Of a stretch of DNA of 64,000 nt, positions 23,098 through 36,500 are shown piece by piece. The first letter of the stretch is position 1, and each line of letters begins with the position of its first letter. The notes beneath the pieces are model-generated. The model was not told where the DNA came from, made no database searches, and saw nothing but the letters and a program-made list of their open reading frames with translations. A program made the position numbers and the translations under genes. The stretch is from Brachyhypopomus gauderio. Taxonomy: Eukaryota; Chordata; Actinopteri; Gymnotiformes; Hypopomidae. The DNA is taken from the NCBI RefSeq assembly GCF_052324685.1, contig NC_135225.1:5829758-5893757 (forward strand). Reading direction: 5' to 3'.

Positions 23098-26000
23098 ATA
23101 TGTTTTGTTCACCTATACTCCAGCTTCTTGCGGTTGACGCACACGGCACGTTGGTAGCCCTGGGCAACACACACCTTGTGTCGGCTACATTTCACCTTCT
23201 GGCAGGGATCCTTAGTGGTGTCTACATCTGGAGCAGGAGAGAGAACCTTCAGCAACCAGTGATTCACTGTCAATTACTGCGTGGGACAGACTGAATCATC
23301 AACAGAGGGTATCAGACAGGCAAAGAAATAAAGAAAAACTATCTCTCTAATTTGTACATTACATTGTCCATTGTACAAACATTGCATTTGTTCTGTCCAT
23401 AATGTTGAGAAGCTGTTGACAACTCTGCTAATTGTCACTCACAATATATTGTAGCAGCATTAAACTTACTGCATTATCATCACCAGCAATAATGTGTTAT
23501 CTCAGTCATGCTATAGTGGCATAATCAGCAAACATAACGATCCTCCCTGAATGGGGAACATCTATATTATGCTTCAGACTATTAGACACGCGATGTACAT
23601 GTGAAAGTGGCACCGGCAGGATCTATAAGCCGTACCATCCCAGACTCACGTGGATAAGAGAATATGCAAGAGTGATGATGTTGCCATAGCAACGGGCCCG
23701 CTATAGAAAGTGGACTATTTGCAGCGCGAATTCCACCGGTCCTCGACAGAAACGCACCCCGTTCACCTATCCACCTCACGTTTTCTGTGTCTGGATATAT
23801 CTCATAAACTCTGCCCAAAGAGCTGTGAAATACGCAATTAGGCCCCCTGTATCTAAGCAGAGCCAAATCCAGCTTAGTGAGACGGAGAAAGTCCCCGACC
23901 CCGTCGCCGCGCTAGTGCTCATCCTTTGTTTACACAAATGCGGCGGCGTTTAATGTGATCATCACTGTCACGGGCTGGGAGGAAGGAGCTCTTGCTTCAG
24001 TAACGAGCCCCAGCCCCGGGCTTGTGCGGCCAGTAGGCGGAGTGAAGAGTCTGCCATAGCCCGCCTCTGACATACCAGGATCGGCTCCCAACACAGAGCA
24101 GGGCGCGCTAGCTCGGCACAGACGAAAAGCCCCCTCCGTGTGTGTGTGATGAAGACATTCGGGATGAAGGTGACCTGCACATGTGACTGCCGTTGAGTCG
24201 ATGGCTTATTTTATGTTGCTGATGGCTTCCACATCGTAAAGGATAATGTTCTGAAGATCAGCCAGGCAGAAAATGTTTTTAAGAAAGGCCTTCAGAGATT
24301 TTCAAATATATCAAGATTATATGTAGATATAGTTCATGAGTCCTGGAATAGAATGTAATGCCGGGGATAATTTTTTCACACTATCTGTTTATTTGTAGCA
24401 TTTTAAAAGACATTTATGTTATTCTTACATTTACAAAGAAGCAAGTAAAATTACAACTGTTTTCCTTTAGTTCCACTGTCCTTGCAGGTTTCACCAGTTT
24501 CACTGGTCAAACTGGTTTCATTTCACCCACCGTGGGATGAAGTCCTGTTCCCTTTGAGGCATATTTGGCTAGTAAGAGCTTTACCTGTCAGAATATCAGG
24601 AACCCCTGGTTCCTCAACGATCATGGAGACACTGCTGCTTTAGTTATCTTGGTGCTGGGAAAAGTCGTTTTTCTCACGTCACATTATTTAACTGAGAAAG
24701 GAAGACGTCTGATGATGAACTGATGTTATTTACAGGCAAGGCAGATAACACAACAAACAGCAATGCAAAAACATATCTCTTTAATATATGCAAGCTTTAC
24801 TAATAGAGTCCTTTTTAATGCTTTGTGTGTCAGTGTGTGCTTGTCCGTTTCACTTGAACGACCCTTTAGGTAGATAATGAAGTGGTAAACTTCCCCTTTA
24901 GTTTTTAGTTTTACAGCATATTAGGAACCATGTAAAAACACAATGAAAGAAAAGGCAATGATATGCACAGATGTATTCCCAGTCATAACTATCCCAACCT
25001 TCTGTTATAATGAGACAATACGTCTTTGGCGAAAACAGTGAATCATTTAATTTTTTATGGAGTCATGGTAACACTGTGCATGAGTGTCACAAATACCTCC
25101 AAGTAAAACAGAAAAGACAATAGATCACAAACGTGGGCATAGGCAATTAAAGCAATCTGTCAAAGTCTTTCTGTCCAATCATTTACAGCAAAAGAGTTGC
25201 AAATTGTTCAGGAGACTTTTGAGTGTTACCTTAAAAAAGAGCCACCAATTTCATAGACCCGTACGCTCCCATGTATATGGCTTAAGTGGATTCATGTTTT
25301 GTTGGAACAAAGCCAATGTCAGACGGTGCTATACCAAGCCCCCGGGGCTTCTACTGTGCTTTCAGTGGAACTGGCAATTACCCATTAATTACATTCTGAG
25401 ATATTTGCTAATGGACTCTTCTATTCTCCGGACTTCATTTGAACTGCAAATCAAGGCGTAGGTTCAAATATGGCTCCTCATCTGTCCATTCCAGCACAGA
25501 GAGACGGTGACCTCATCTCAGCTATAAGCAATTAGATCTAGTTAGATCTTGGCAGCTACTATAAGGAGAAAGTGTGTCTATAGCGATAAGGGTTGCTAAG
25601 ACTATTTTGAGTGGAAGGACAAAACCATATTGCTCATCATCAGAGTAAATGCCAACCATTTACCCTTCTGCATAACCGTGAGTTCCTGCTAGAAACAATG
25701 TGCTCTGCTATGTGCTTCAGTAAGCTGAAAGCAGACACCACCATAGAACTCCGCAGCCATTTCTTAACTACACGTAGTCTGAGACACGTACTCTGGGACA
25801 CGTACCTCGAGACATGTACCCTGAGACACATACTCCGCGACATATACCCTGAGACACGTACCCTGAGACATGTACCCTGAGACACGTGCCCTGAGACACA
25901 TACTCAGACACATACCCCGACACGTACTCTGCGACACCTACTCCGAGACGCGTAGCCCGAGATGCGTAGCCCGAGACACGTACCCCGAGACATGTAGCTG

Positions 26001-26394
26001 AAAAGCTGAAAGCAGACACCACCATAGAACTCCGCAGCCATTTCTTAACTACACGTAGTCTGAGACACATTCCCCGAGACACGTACCCAGAGACACGTAG
26101 CCCGAGACACGTAGCCCGAGACACATAGACCGAGACACTCTGCGACATGTACTCCGAGACACGTAGCCCAAGACACATAGCCGAAGACACGTACCCCGAG
26201 ACACGTTCTCCAAGACATGTACTCCAAGACACGTACTCCAAAAAACAATGCATCTTTGACCACACAATTTGGGTGACAGGTGATGATCTATGAAAAAGCA
26301 AGTGAAACATTCTGACAGATTACTGTGAATGTGTAAAGAGACTTACTGTCATTCAAGCCTTGACTTTCATCCCATGATCTGATGTAATCATCCT

Positions 26395-26476
<82 letters not shown>

Positions 26477-29400
26477 TTTGATACATATACTACATACCCC
26501 TAGAAATGGGTGAATTTAGCCTGTACTGTGATTTGTATTCCATGTAATCAAATATTCATGGGTTGGCAAGAAAGAAACAGCGAGACAGTAAAAACGAGTT
26601 CAGAAACAAAGGAGGGAGCTGGAAGATATCTATAAATATTAAATTCTGACTTACACAGGCATTAAAGAGATGATAAGAGTGTTAGAGAGCTTTGAATTCT
26701 TAAAAGAGACGTCAAAGAAAGGCAGGGGCATGAGACGCATTAAGACAATGCTACTGACCTCCACTTCCTGGTGAAACGTGAGGCAGATGTGTCAAAAAGA
26801 AGAAAAAGAAGAGAATAAGAAAAGGAGGCAGTTAGAGGAGAACAATACGTCTCTCAGGCAATATTACAACGGAAAAAGACAATGTAGCATGGCTTTAAAT
26901 ATGTCTTTGGGCCCCAGGCAAAGCTTTGGATAATTTATCTGCATATTCCCCAATGGATGTACTAAGAATAGGCCAATGCTATTTATCATGAACTTGCTAT
27001 TCAGAGTCACACATGCGTATCATCACTAATCATTCACCTTGCAATGGTTTATTGGCCGTTCTGAATGTAAATAAGAAGTGTTAGTACAGCCTGATTGTAT
27101 TTGGATCTCGGTCAAACTCATACATTTATAATGACAATAAATAGCTACATTATTAAATTAAATAAAAAAATCTATTTCAGTAATCTGTACATATACCCAG
27201 CGTATTTGTCCTGCAACAGCCATAAATTCACCCTCCTGTGAATTTATGTGCATTTGCCTGGGACAGAAGACTTCAGAAATATACTGCTGTAAAAAAATGC
27301 ACAGTACTTATAAGGGTTATTAGAAACTCCTCCGTGAGTCTTAGCATGCGACACAAGGAATAAGTATCCCTCAAAAAGAAGGACACCACTTTGCTGGTTT
27401 GTTTTGCGGCCTATTTCACTGAAGCAAATTGTTCTATGAATGGCACAAAATCAACGTAATAATTTGCAATAATACCTTAATCAAACTGCCTTAGTCAGCT
27501 AATACCCCTCTACTCCTACATCATGACAGGCTCTCAGACCTCTTTAGTACAATGATGTCATGAATGAAGTCATCCTCTATCAGGATAGCATCTCAAACCT
27601 TTGATAATCTTTGACAGGACTGACATGGTGTTAGTACACTGAAGTCTGCATTATTTAAAATGCACTTTAAAGGCCAGACACAGAGTATAATAATATGATT
27701 CTGAGCTCCTTTATAGAGGCAGGGAGATTATACTTAATAAATTGAACACATCTCTGGCCATGCATGATTATTAGAGGCTTTTGACATGCACTCCTGCTGA
27801 GTACACAGCAATTTTACACTAAGACAGCAGAAAGCATAGAACATTATCTGCCCATGTGTTTTAAGCACATTTGCTTAGAATCTGACTATAAGCAACACCC
27901 AAAACAATGCCACAAGACCCAGAAAGATACTATATAATCGCTTTTGTAAAAAACTATGGTCTCAAAACATTCAACCGTCTAGGCATAGAATTAGTTATAA
28001 CCTTCTATCGTTACTTGTCCACCGACTAGTTAACAGTAAATACAATGAAATTAAATATACCAACTCCTTAACTATATTGTAGGGTCTGGGAATATTTGCT
28101 TCATGTCACAGTGCAAAGCTGTCACAATGCAACAACATTTCACAATACACATTGAAAGAACCATTCAAAACACATTATATGTTTAGTGAGTGTGCATCTT
28201 GTACTGGGTAGCAATGGTAGCAATGTTGTACTATGTGAAGAAGGGTGTGCAATTTTATTATTCAAGCTGAAAAGTGTCCTGTCTTGCCAGACAGGAGGAA
28301 TACTGCTGGACGGTGTTTAAGCTAAGACCACAGGCAGATTTAGTTTGAAGTCACAGACAAGATCAACTCACACCCATTGGTACATGGAAAGAATGACCAG
28401 GACAGTTAAGACTGTGAGATGTTTGATGCAAACATAACACCACCAATACCTCCTCTAACAGTGTGATGTCATGGTGTTCACATATCATTGGGTGTAAGCA
28501 CATCCCCACACTGCACTTGCTCTGTCTGAGTGCTGCCTGATAACCAGTGAAGGTTATTAGATCTATCAGGTATTACAGTGAGCTCTCTTTACCATGGATC
28601 TTGTCTCAGTGTTCAGTTCAGCAAAACACACTGCACCCATCTGTGCACAAAAAAGCGAAACGACTGTCTGTTAATCCTTTAAATCTTCATAATAAAACGT
28701 ATCAAGGCAAACATGCGCGCCGCTATTGAGCTGTGCTGTGGATGCAAAGTGATGTAAGGCTTTGATCTGGACTATGGGTGCTGATGTCAAGTGCATGCCT
28801 GCAGAAACGCAAGCACACGTGCAGTGTGAGCACAGGATCACTCTACCACATGCTCAATCCTAAGGCTTCAGAAACAGGTCGATGTAACGTTGAATTATGC
28901 TCGAGGTGTCACACGTGGAAATGTGGAAGTTAACAAGCTAGTCTCCTTGTTTGTTTTAAAAAATACTTGTGCTGGATTCGTGGAAGAAATCACTAAGTAG
29001 AAGTCACACGTTGATGAAAGCTCGAGGGCCGAAACGTTCGTATCTTAATAATTGTGTCCTGAGTTAAATTAACTATTGCTTAACATATGAGTGCTGTCCC
29101 ACCACCTCTACTTGCACATGCAACATGGATATAAGCAACATAGCCAGTTATGCAGCTAGCTGGCCCAGCTCTGGCCTACCTTGACCCAGTTCTGGCCTAC
29201 CTTAGCCCAGCTCTGGCCTACCTTGGCCCAGCTCTAGCCTACCTTAGCCCAGCTCTGGCCTACCTTAGCCCAGTTCTGGCCTACCTTGGCCCAGCTCTGG
29301 CCTTCCTTGGCCAGCTCTGGCCTACCTTGGCCCAGCTCTAGCCTACCTTAGCCCAGCTCTGGCCTACCTTAGCCCAGTTCTGGCCTACCTTGGCCCAGCT

Positions 29401-32400
29401 CTGGCCTACCTTAGCCCAGTTCTGGCCTACCTTGGCCCAGCTCTGGCCTACCTTAGCCCAGTTCTGGCCTACCTTGGCCCAGCTCTGGCCTTCCTTGGCC
29501 AGCTCTGCCTAGAAGGTCAGTGTAAATGGCAGGAATGTTGATGCACATGCTGAGAGGACCACACAAAACCAATTCTCCCCTCGCCTGTCCCTTGGTCCGC
29601 AAAACATAAAATAGTATATTTTACATGTGATTCCCTCTACCTGCCTTATTGTATCTTATTATCTTTTCTTATTTTATCATTATCTTCTTATACTATTGTT
29701 TCCATTAATCAAAAGTAGCTAGCAACCTTAAAACTCTTACTTTCTCCCAGGAGCCTGCATGTATGAGTCATTTTTTACTCATACATAAGAGTGCACACAC
29801 GAATCATAAAGTTGTCCTCCATCTTTGTGGCGATGGTCTCACGATGCTCTCATAACTCATTCAAAGCTTTCACTGCAAGTCTGCTGACAAGCAATTGGGT
29901 CTCCACGCGCGACTTGCAAAAACACGTGCTCACATCCAGGCGAAAAACAGTGCACCCACCAGACCATGTTCCAAACTATGCGTTTCCTGTCACACCACGG
30001 CTGAGATGGACAAGCAAGCATGAACCTCCCACTTGATTTATGTACGAAGGTCTTTCTAACTGGCCACTGCAGATTGGTTGTTGAACAGCACATCAAAAGC
30101 ACGGCCCACTCATCTGATTCAGAGCCTCTCGGTTTCCCATGTGCAGGAAGAAGTGTAAAGGCCTGCCATCTTTGGGAGGCGCTCCAGAGGCAAGAGGGAG
30201 TGAGGCAGGCAGCCCCCCAGAGGCAGCGCTCTAACCCAGACAGAAAGATCATCTGAAGAAGCCCAAGGGGTCTACTGAAAACAGAATGAACATCTCAGAC
30301 AAACAGAACTGCAGTTGCTTGTCATTGACTAAACACTTAGCCATTAATGTCAAGCCTGTGTACAGGGTTCCTTGTGTATTGAACTGTCAGACTTCAAGAA
30401 GGTGATTTGGTGTCTGCGGGTTCAACCACTTCATGCACAAGGAAGCATTAGAGTAAAAAATGCTAAATGCTCTCAGACAGCTTAAGTTATTAAGTAAGGC
30501 TCGGTTCGGGTTAGGGTTAAGTCTAACTCTAGACTGGGGGTAAAGAATACCATAGCATAAGGTTTCCATTACATGGATCACATATCAAATGTCATATTGT
30601 AAGTATGCTGTACAGTGTGAGTTGAGCTGTGTCAATACAAAAAATATATTAGTATTGATAATGTTTAAAATCTTATAAAATCACGTAATATAGTCACTCT
30701 GAAGTCACGTAAAGCTGCAGTACCTCTATGTGTATGCAGATGAAGCATTAACTACTCTGACATTTCCCCAGTTGTTTACTGTCCGTATGTATCCAATATA
30801 CTGTGTATGTAATATATATGTAATATTGTAATATACTATTCCAGTAAAGCAACGTTGTTGAGCATTTGTATCCAGTCTGCATGTGACCTTGTCTCCTCTG
30901 ATGTCCTCTAACAAATACCAGCACTTTGCCAAATATCCTCGGAAGACCTATGAGGAACATTTGAGATTTTCATGGAAAGTTCTATTATTTATGATAGCTA
31001 TATAAATGAAAAGTATTATATTGTGGCATTTCACCACAGTATAATAAATCAGAACAATGAATCACAGAGAACAACTGAGAACAACTAATACAGCACATAA
31101 ACATTTTCCAGAACAGAATATGTTGTCTATTTCAACTACACCATTTTTTTACTACATGTGGGAGTGATTGAGAGCAGAAACAGAGAGGCAGAAACATAAA
31201 CGTAATCCCGTAATCCTGTATCCTTACATTTAAAAAATCAACGATAAGTATACAAATAATAAAACCAAGATGTTTTAGTGGCCAGGTTCATTCAAATCAC
31301 TTAAATCACTAAACTGAATTTTTGTGATTTTTAGTGGCAAGGTATGCCATGTAGTCTTTGTACTCTTAGTCCAGGGACTGCTTCTTCCAAGCAGGTGCAT
31401 CATGGGTAAATGATCCTAAATAAACCCCTGACTCAGGGAAAACCCTCCTTGCTGACAGCCCTCAATTCTCTGGGCCGTTCAGCCTCAGTAATGCTCCCAT
31501 CAACTCGATGGGACTGAAAGGCAGTACTGAAAGTAAGAGTGTGGAGGGAGAGGAGAGGCAGGAAACCAAGTGGTGCCTTTAAAAGAGCAAAACTGACACT
31601 AGAAGTAGTCAATCATGTATTCTCCCCAAGAGCAGCGACAAAGACCGAACCTGGCTGCCTGTGGAGTAGAGTGTGACAGCTTTGACAGGTCGTGTCAACC
31701 ACCCACCTTCATCGAGCTCATTGAACCCGATCACAGCAGCGCATCCTGAATTTTGGGCTGGAGGCAGACCACACTTCTCTGGGATTTGGAACAAATCTGC
31801 ACCATTAATCTAAAGAGCATTACCATCTTCTGTTAAGAAACATTCTTAACCCAAGGCACAGAGAACTTTATTCAGCGAACTTCACACTCATTGTTCATAA
31901 AAAGTCATCCTAATGTCCGGTTTCTACTGCACTGCCTTGCACCTCAGAGTTCTCTGATTCCAAAGTGGCGGGGCCAGTGAAAAGATGGGAGAGCTTGGGT
32001 ATAGTTCAGTCACAGCAGTAATTAAACCACACGCCTTGCAAATGGGATGAAGAGGCTGCTCCAGGGATACAAGCGAGCTAGGCAGGACAAGACTGCGGGA
32101 TCGCGGGACCCGGATCAGGCCCGACCTTCCGTACTCTGCACCTGCACTCGTCAGATAATACGTCCAATTCAGCAGGAAAGGGCACGGACACCAGCAGCAG
32201 CGCGATGAAAGGCTAGTTTTATTCTTGACTCAATTAAAGCCCACATACGCTTCTGGTGTAGAGCCAAGAGGAGCTGCCTCAAACTCCCTCTCCCAAGGCA
32301 CCCTGATCGCCTTGGTCGGCCATATCAATGCACTTCTCTCCTGTCTGTTCAGCTTTTGCTCAGAACTTCAGGTTTACTTCAAGTTTATCATCAAACTTCA

Positions 32401-33483
32401 AACACCCAATAATTTTGACAGCAAAAGGAAAATGGACATGCCTCCACATCTCTCTAATCAGAATTAGCATGCTGCTTGGCAGCTGCTAAATAGCTTGCTA
32501 ATGTTGCTAAATGTTGATCTGTCCCAGGCCAAATTTTAATAGGATATTTGACTGGATTACATGGCCCATATACTGTGCTACTGTGATGGTGACACAGCAC
32601 CAATGATATTTCCAAATCCACAGCCATGTGGCCGGAATCCTGATGGCCTGGTGCCAATCAGGGCAGCACTGTGGGGCATCAGTAAAGGTAGGACACATGC
32701 CCAGCAGGCGTGGTATAAATGGTCACCCACTGCACTTTTACAGCCAGGGTATCGCTGATGGCGAAGACGGACAGCTAAGTTCACCACAGTTGAGCCATTT
32801 TGTTCAATTGTAGGCAAGAAAGCAAATGCCACATGCATTTTACCTGTCATAACAGCATCAAAGCAATATCCTGATAAAGCACCAATCCTGCCGATAAATA
32901 CATAATGAATGGTCATGATGATGCTTATCTGCAATCTAGCAATCAAGAAACCTTGCATGTGAAAGTCATCCCTGGGAGCACCACCACCACCACCACCACC
33001 CACCCGTACCCAGTCCATGAAGCCAGAGAGTGGGGGGAGCGGATGCATGAAACATTTTTGCTTCATTAAAAATGTAGTGGCATTATAACAGGTGCAAGCT
33101 GACACAGCCTTCTGTTGCTGAGAGGAAGCATTGCTTTTAATGAGCTTCTTCTACACTGAGAGGGGGGTGGTGGTGGGGGTTGCCAGGCACCAGAGGATTG
33201 GCCAGCTCTGTTCGTTGTTTATTTTCAGTGGAACAGATGACAGATTCATTCCTGCGTTCAGAGAAAACCTCTTATTGCAGCTGGGGGAGGAGGAGTTAAT
33301 CAGACAGAGGCTACTCACAGTAATTGTTAGCTATATATTTACAGATAATGAGTTTAATCCTATTATACCACTGAGATGTTTATCAGAAGAAGTGTTACAA
33401 CTGCCAGAGAAAACACAGATTGGATTTCTATTGTATAGTACATTTGTCTTCTTGCTAACAATTTTTTTATCATATCACATCTA

Positions 33484-33565
<82 letters not shown>

Positions 33566-36500
33566 ATAACACTCATATTGTTAAAGTAGAGGTAGGTTAA
33601 AATATTAAAAGAGTAGAATATATATTTGTATCCAGCAGGGATTTGTCAATTTAAATTGCTTAATCTGTTACACTGCGTCATTTAGACTTAAATGCCAACC
33701 ATGAAATAAGATTTTATGTTCTACTTATGTGAACATAGATAAGAGAGCTTGACTAAAGTGAAGCAAGTACATGCTGAAAGCAGTGAGAGTCTGGGGTGAA
33801 GTGTTTACCTTTGCCTGATGCATATCACCAGCTACACTGGGTCAGTGAAAACCACATCTTAGATATCTTGCTATAGGATTTCTTGATGCTTAACACAAAA
33901 TACCATATCACTACATATAAAATGTTAACTATGAAAATGAATACATTGAAATTAGGCCAGGCTACAATATGTTGTTAAAGACCAAGGGAAACTCCTGGCA
34001 AATATAAGAATAGTTATAGTTTAGTTTATAGTTCATATAAACATAAAGTTATTATAAACATATCATATGCTGCAAATTTTCTATAAAAAATGAAACAGAA
34101 CACAAAGGTGAAGAAAAAATGCTAAAAAAAAACAATCACCAGTCCTAGCTGAGAGAAGCCTGGGCGTGGTCCTAATATTGTAATTTGCATGATTGACAGC
34201 CTGCCATCACACACTTGCAGATTGTTATGGCAGTGGAGCAGAATGGTACACGCAGAGAGAATCAGAATTATACAACGATAAATACATGATCCTACCAACA
34301 AACACTTTGGAAATAACAGATAACCTTGTTCATGGATTCTGTTGGAACTGGTAGGTTTTATGTTTTTTATCAGGATGAAAATAAACCCTAACTTAGCTGT
34401 AAATTAACCTAGTCTAGACTATCTGAGTTTTCCTGTAGCTGGTTTTAGTGTTGACTAAAGCTTATGGAATCTTATGTAAGTTTTATGTAACATTAGGACC
34501 ACCCGTTTTATGTAAGAAGTGGAAAAATTTTGGGAAGAAATTGGTGATTGAACTCTCTTGAACACTATTTATAGGACACACTTTGTATATGTCCATTGTG
34601 TTCCCACAACATAAAAAATGTATCAATTAGAAAGAAGGTAGTTTTACTACCCAATTACAAAGAAGATTTAGGTTCACTGCGGCTTTAAGGCCACATTAAA
34701 ATGAAGGCATTCATCTTCAGTGCATACTCAAGCAATGCCATTTAGTATTTAATCACACTTATGTCTGAAGTTTCTTTTAGCAGGACATTTGTGATGTATG
34801 TAGCATTTTTATTTTCTCTCTTATTTTACTTAAGCCTACAGTTGCTGAAAAGATGCTAACTTGTTTTTGTGGATAGAGGACATGAAGATACTGAAATGTG
34901 TTTTTTATTTGCCCATCATTTGTTAATCATTGTGCTATCCCTAGTCAAATAAAGTATATAACTGTTAAAAGATAATAAGGTGAGGTTAGGTCTTTATAAG
35001 CATTTTTAAAAAACTACCTATATCCTAGTGTTAAATGTATTCAGACTTAATGCAGAAAAATATGAAGCGCAAAGAACAACAATTAAGCATTAATATGAAA
35101 ATTATGCATATTATATGTAAATGTATCTGTACGTGTTTGTTGCCAGTCGTGTTCTGCTGTCTTGATTACTGTTGCCCTTCTGTAAGAAATTAGAGTACGG
35201 ACCCAGAGGCTTACCTCTCTACCCTCAGCGGTATCATTATCACAATAAGAGGTCCAAACCAGGGTGTCTCTTTTGAAATGGGGAGAGCATTTGACATGTT
35301 TAGCATATGAGAAAGCAAAGCAGGAAGACCAGAACAGTTCTGGTTGTGGGACCAGAAAATGTAATCAACTCAAATGGATTTTGATAGGGAGTGATAAACA
35401 ACCATCGTAGACAGGGAAAGGGAACTGGCTTAGACATGCAGGTGACAGAAGTCAATTTCCATTGATTCATCATTGTTGAAACTCAGGTGGTAGTTTCATA
35501 CTAACTGCAGTAACCATGTTCATCCACAATTGATATCACATCCTTCCCAGAAGGAGCTTAGGTGTGAGGTGGTATTTCCAAATGTATATATGCTGCGTTC
35601 ATCTATTGCTGGGTGTTCAGACTAGCTTTCCTGAATCCACAGTACATTTGTATTTTGCCACTGCTTTTCTTGTAATAAAGATTTACCATTTTTCATCAAA
35701 TTTGCAGAGACGTCCAATGTTTTCATACGCCTTCATTGCTATTCAATATTCACAGCCTCAAAAGACATCACAGGTCTGAAACAGTTTAGATAATAGAACT
35801 TTATAATGAACAAACCTTTCATTATGAAAATGAGACACTAATCCAAATCTTCCAGGAATTAATACTGTTTGAACTCAGTAACATTTGTTTTGCCTGCATT
35901 ATAATTGTAATATAATATCTGTATAACTTTACATGTACCATCAAGGCCAAGTTGTTCAAACCTCTTTAATACTTGCAGTGTCTCTAGAATTGACTGGCTC
36001 ATATAGTTTTAGCAGATTCAGTGATTACTGATACCTCAGGTGTTGTATGTCCTCTTTTCTATTTATATTTTATCTCTACAGCCACTGATAACCTGTTCTC
36101 AATGTAAGAGATTTCTCCACAGTACCATCAGGTTAGGAGGGTGAATAGCATACATCTGCTCAAAATACAATTGTCATTGTGTATTTTCAAGCCATCTCAA
36201 CATAGTGCTATAGCTCAACATGCTCTGTGGACAAGTACTAATCTCAATCATACAAGGAAACAAAAGAAAACCACCTGTACTAGTTATAATTCATATCCGT
36301 GCAGTGAGAGGTGAGAATTCCTCAAACGGACAAATAGACTTTACAACCTGTCAGAAGTTGTTTCCTTCTGTAAAGTTCACACATGAACCCTAGCGGTTTC
36401 TGTAGCTGCTCTCTGGGTTGGTGGGCCACTTCTTTGGTGGTTCTTCACGTTCATTCCTTAAGGGCTCTTAGCTTTTCTCACATCACACATGCACTCACAC

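Noticed and set aside
22819-23170. Long open frames of Ser-Leu or Arg-Glu repeats
   Set aside because: They are the six-frame shadow of the GA/CT microsatellite; the only coding part here is the short spock2 exon at 23113-23227.
23582-23866. 94-codon antisense frame as an extra spock2 exon or gene
   Set aside because: No recognisable domain, and all testican residues are already supplied by the listed exons.
25788-26245. CRISPR-like array
   Set aside because: Units are contiguous 14-mers without spacers, in a vertebrate intron.
25768-26310. 180-codon antisense frame of SGYVSRGTCL-type repeats
   Set aside because: It follows the 14-bp minisatellite (three units make 14 codons); not a gene.
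29010-29045. GATGAAAGCTCGAGGGCCGA word, seen in the ends of some fish mobile elements
   Set aside because: Too short and without supporting ends or coding parts to name an element.
29150-29341. 63-codon LAYLSPA protein
   Set aside because: Minisatellite of 21-bp units; no homologue, start context or neighbouring exon.
33131-33589. 152-codon plus-strand frame
   Set aside because: Its end is the TCTA microsatellite and the rest has no domain or splice support.
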